This document shows, piece by piece, positions 63,788 to 64,000 of a stretch of DNA of 64,000 bases. Position numbers and translations under genes: made by a program. Origin of the DNA: Entamoeba invadens IP1 (lineage: Eukaryota; Evosea; Mastigamoebida; Endamoebidae). The stretch lies in assembly GCF_000330505.1 (NCBI RefSeq), contig NW_004191835.1:80428-144427 (forward strand), in the 5' to 3' direction. Under the pieces are notes generated by a model that ran no database searches, was not told the DNA's origin, and saw nothing but the letters and a program-made list of their open reading frames with translations. Each line of letters begins with the position of its first letter. The first letter of the stretch is position 1.

Positions 63788-63967
63788 GCGTTGTCTGCTG
63801 ATTTTTAGGCCATTATAAACGAAAAATTCTGGGATTTTTTTTAAATTTAAAAATCGTTGTTTCAATATTTTTCCAGTTTTTTTTCATTTTTACCTAATTC
63901 CCGTTTTTTTAAAAAACAAAAATCATTTTTTGTAAAAAAGACAACGAATGGGGAACAGACAACATTT
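63788..63967 (-). repeat. Dispersed repeat unit 3, inverted
   Basis: Read on the minus strand it shows GTTGTCT...CGTTGTCTTTTTTAC, then CGGGAATTAGGTAAAAATG, an AAATCCCAGAA segment and a closing AGACAACGC. This is the same order as units at 40696 and 40914. The 12-bp ends are diverged (GTTGTCT instead of GTTGTCC). Confidence 0.6.
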
Positions 63968-64000
63968 ATCGACTGACTCTAGTCGTTTTTTATTAATTAA

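Larger units (their letters stand above)
62584..64000. other. hAT 5' flank and AT-rich window end
   Basis: 62584-63270 is the non-coding 5' part of the hAT element. Beyond it lie AT-rich sequence, a perfect hairpin (63421-63446) and a third copy of the dispersed repeat at the window edge. No gene is seen. Confidence 0.55.

Noticed and set aside
1..64000. tRNA, rRNA or CRISPR-like arrays
   Set aside because: No cloverleaf-type conserved boxes, rRNA blocks or regularly spaced repeats were seen on either strand.

Overview
The window looks like nuclear DNA of an Entamoeba-type amoeba. The genes are compact and mostly intronless. The flanks are extremely AT-rich, and I could place fifteen introns of 42-193 nt, fourteen of which begin GTTTGT and all of which end in TAG, CAG or AAG. 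The gene content fits Entamoeba: a Dnmt2-type methyltransferase, a TLDc-like protein, an S41 peptidase with a membrane anchor, and an atypical Ras-like GTPase. A hAT and a piggyBac transposon lie together, and from family knowledge such DNA transposons are reported from E. invadens and E. moshkovskii rather than from E. histolytica. E. invadens is my best guess, as inference only.

Layout. From 1.7 to 10.1 kb there are housekeeping genes: ribosomal protein eS17, an actin-related protein, methionyl-tRNA synthetase with an EMAPII tail, the MCM8 helicase and a three-exon DENN-like protein. After a 2.7 kb gene-poor stretch with one orphan gene, 13.8-19.5 kb carries CK2 alpha, 14-3-3, a SAC3/GANP-family protein and a tail-anchored protein. 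From 21.5 to 31.3 kb there are two orphan genes, histone H2A, an RRM-like protein, a RasGEF, a ubiquitin-like protein, a six-exon Dnmt2 and a small secreted protein. From 31.4 to 39.9 kb a minus-strand run encodes a WDR74/Nsa1-like ribosome-assembly factor, alpha-COP, Beclin/Atg6 and a type I membrane S41 peptidase. A 2.3 kb AT-rich gap holds two tandem copies of a repeat of about 185 bp. From 42.3 to 57.1 kb there are an F-box/WD40 protein, a TLDc-like protein, a three-exon coiled-coil protein, a C2-RapGAP, a seven-TM protein, an RRM/zinc-knuckle protein, the Ras-like GTPase and a TBC-like protein. The last 7 kb is transposon territory.

The strongest structural finding is a complete hAT element (57273-63270). 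It has about 60 bp imperfect terminal inverted repeats and a perfect 8-bp target duplication AATGATAT. A piggyBac transposase gene, itself interrupted by a 100-N assembly gap, lies inside it. The hAT transposase has only two lesions, one frameshift and one stop, so the insertion appears young.

Several genes that look like fragments resolve into complete proteins once GTTTGT...AG introns are removed: Dnmt2, Beclin, alpha-COP, the DENN protein, SAC3, RapGAP, F-box/WD40, the Ras-like GTPase and the coiled-coil protein. Functionally the window mixes translation, DNA repair, nuclear processes, vesicle traffic (COPI, DENN, TBC), autophagy and small-GTPase signalling (RasGEF, RapGAP, Ras-like). I see no sign that the genes form a dedicated cluster. 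Identifications rest on motifs read by eye; no database search was run.
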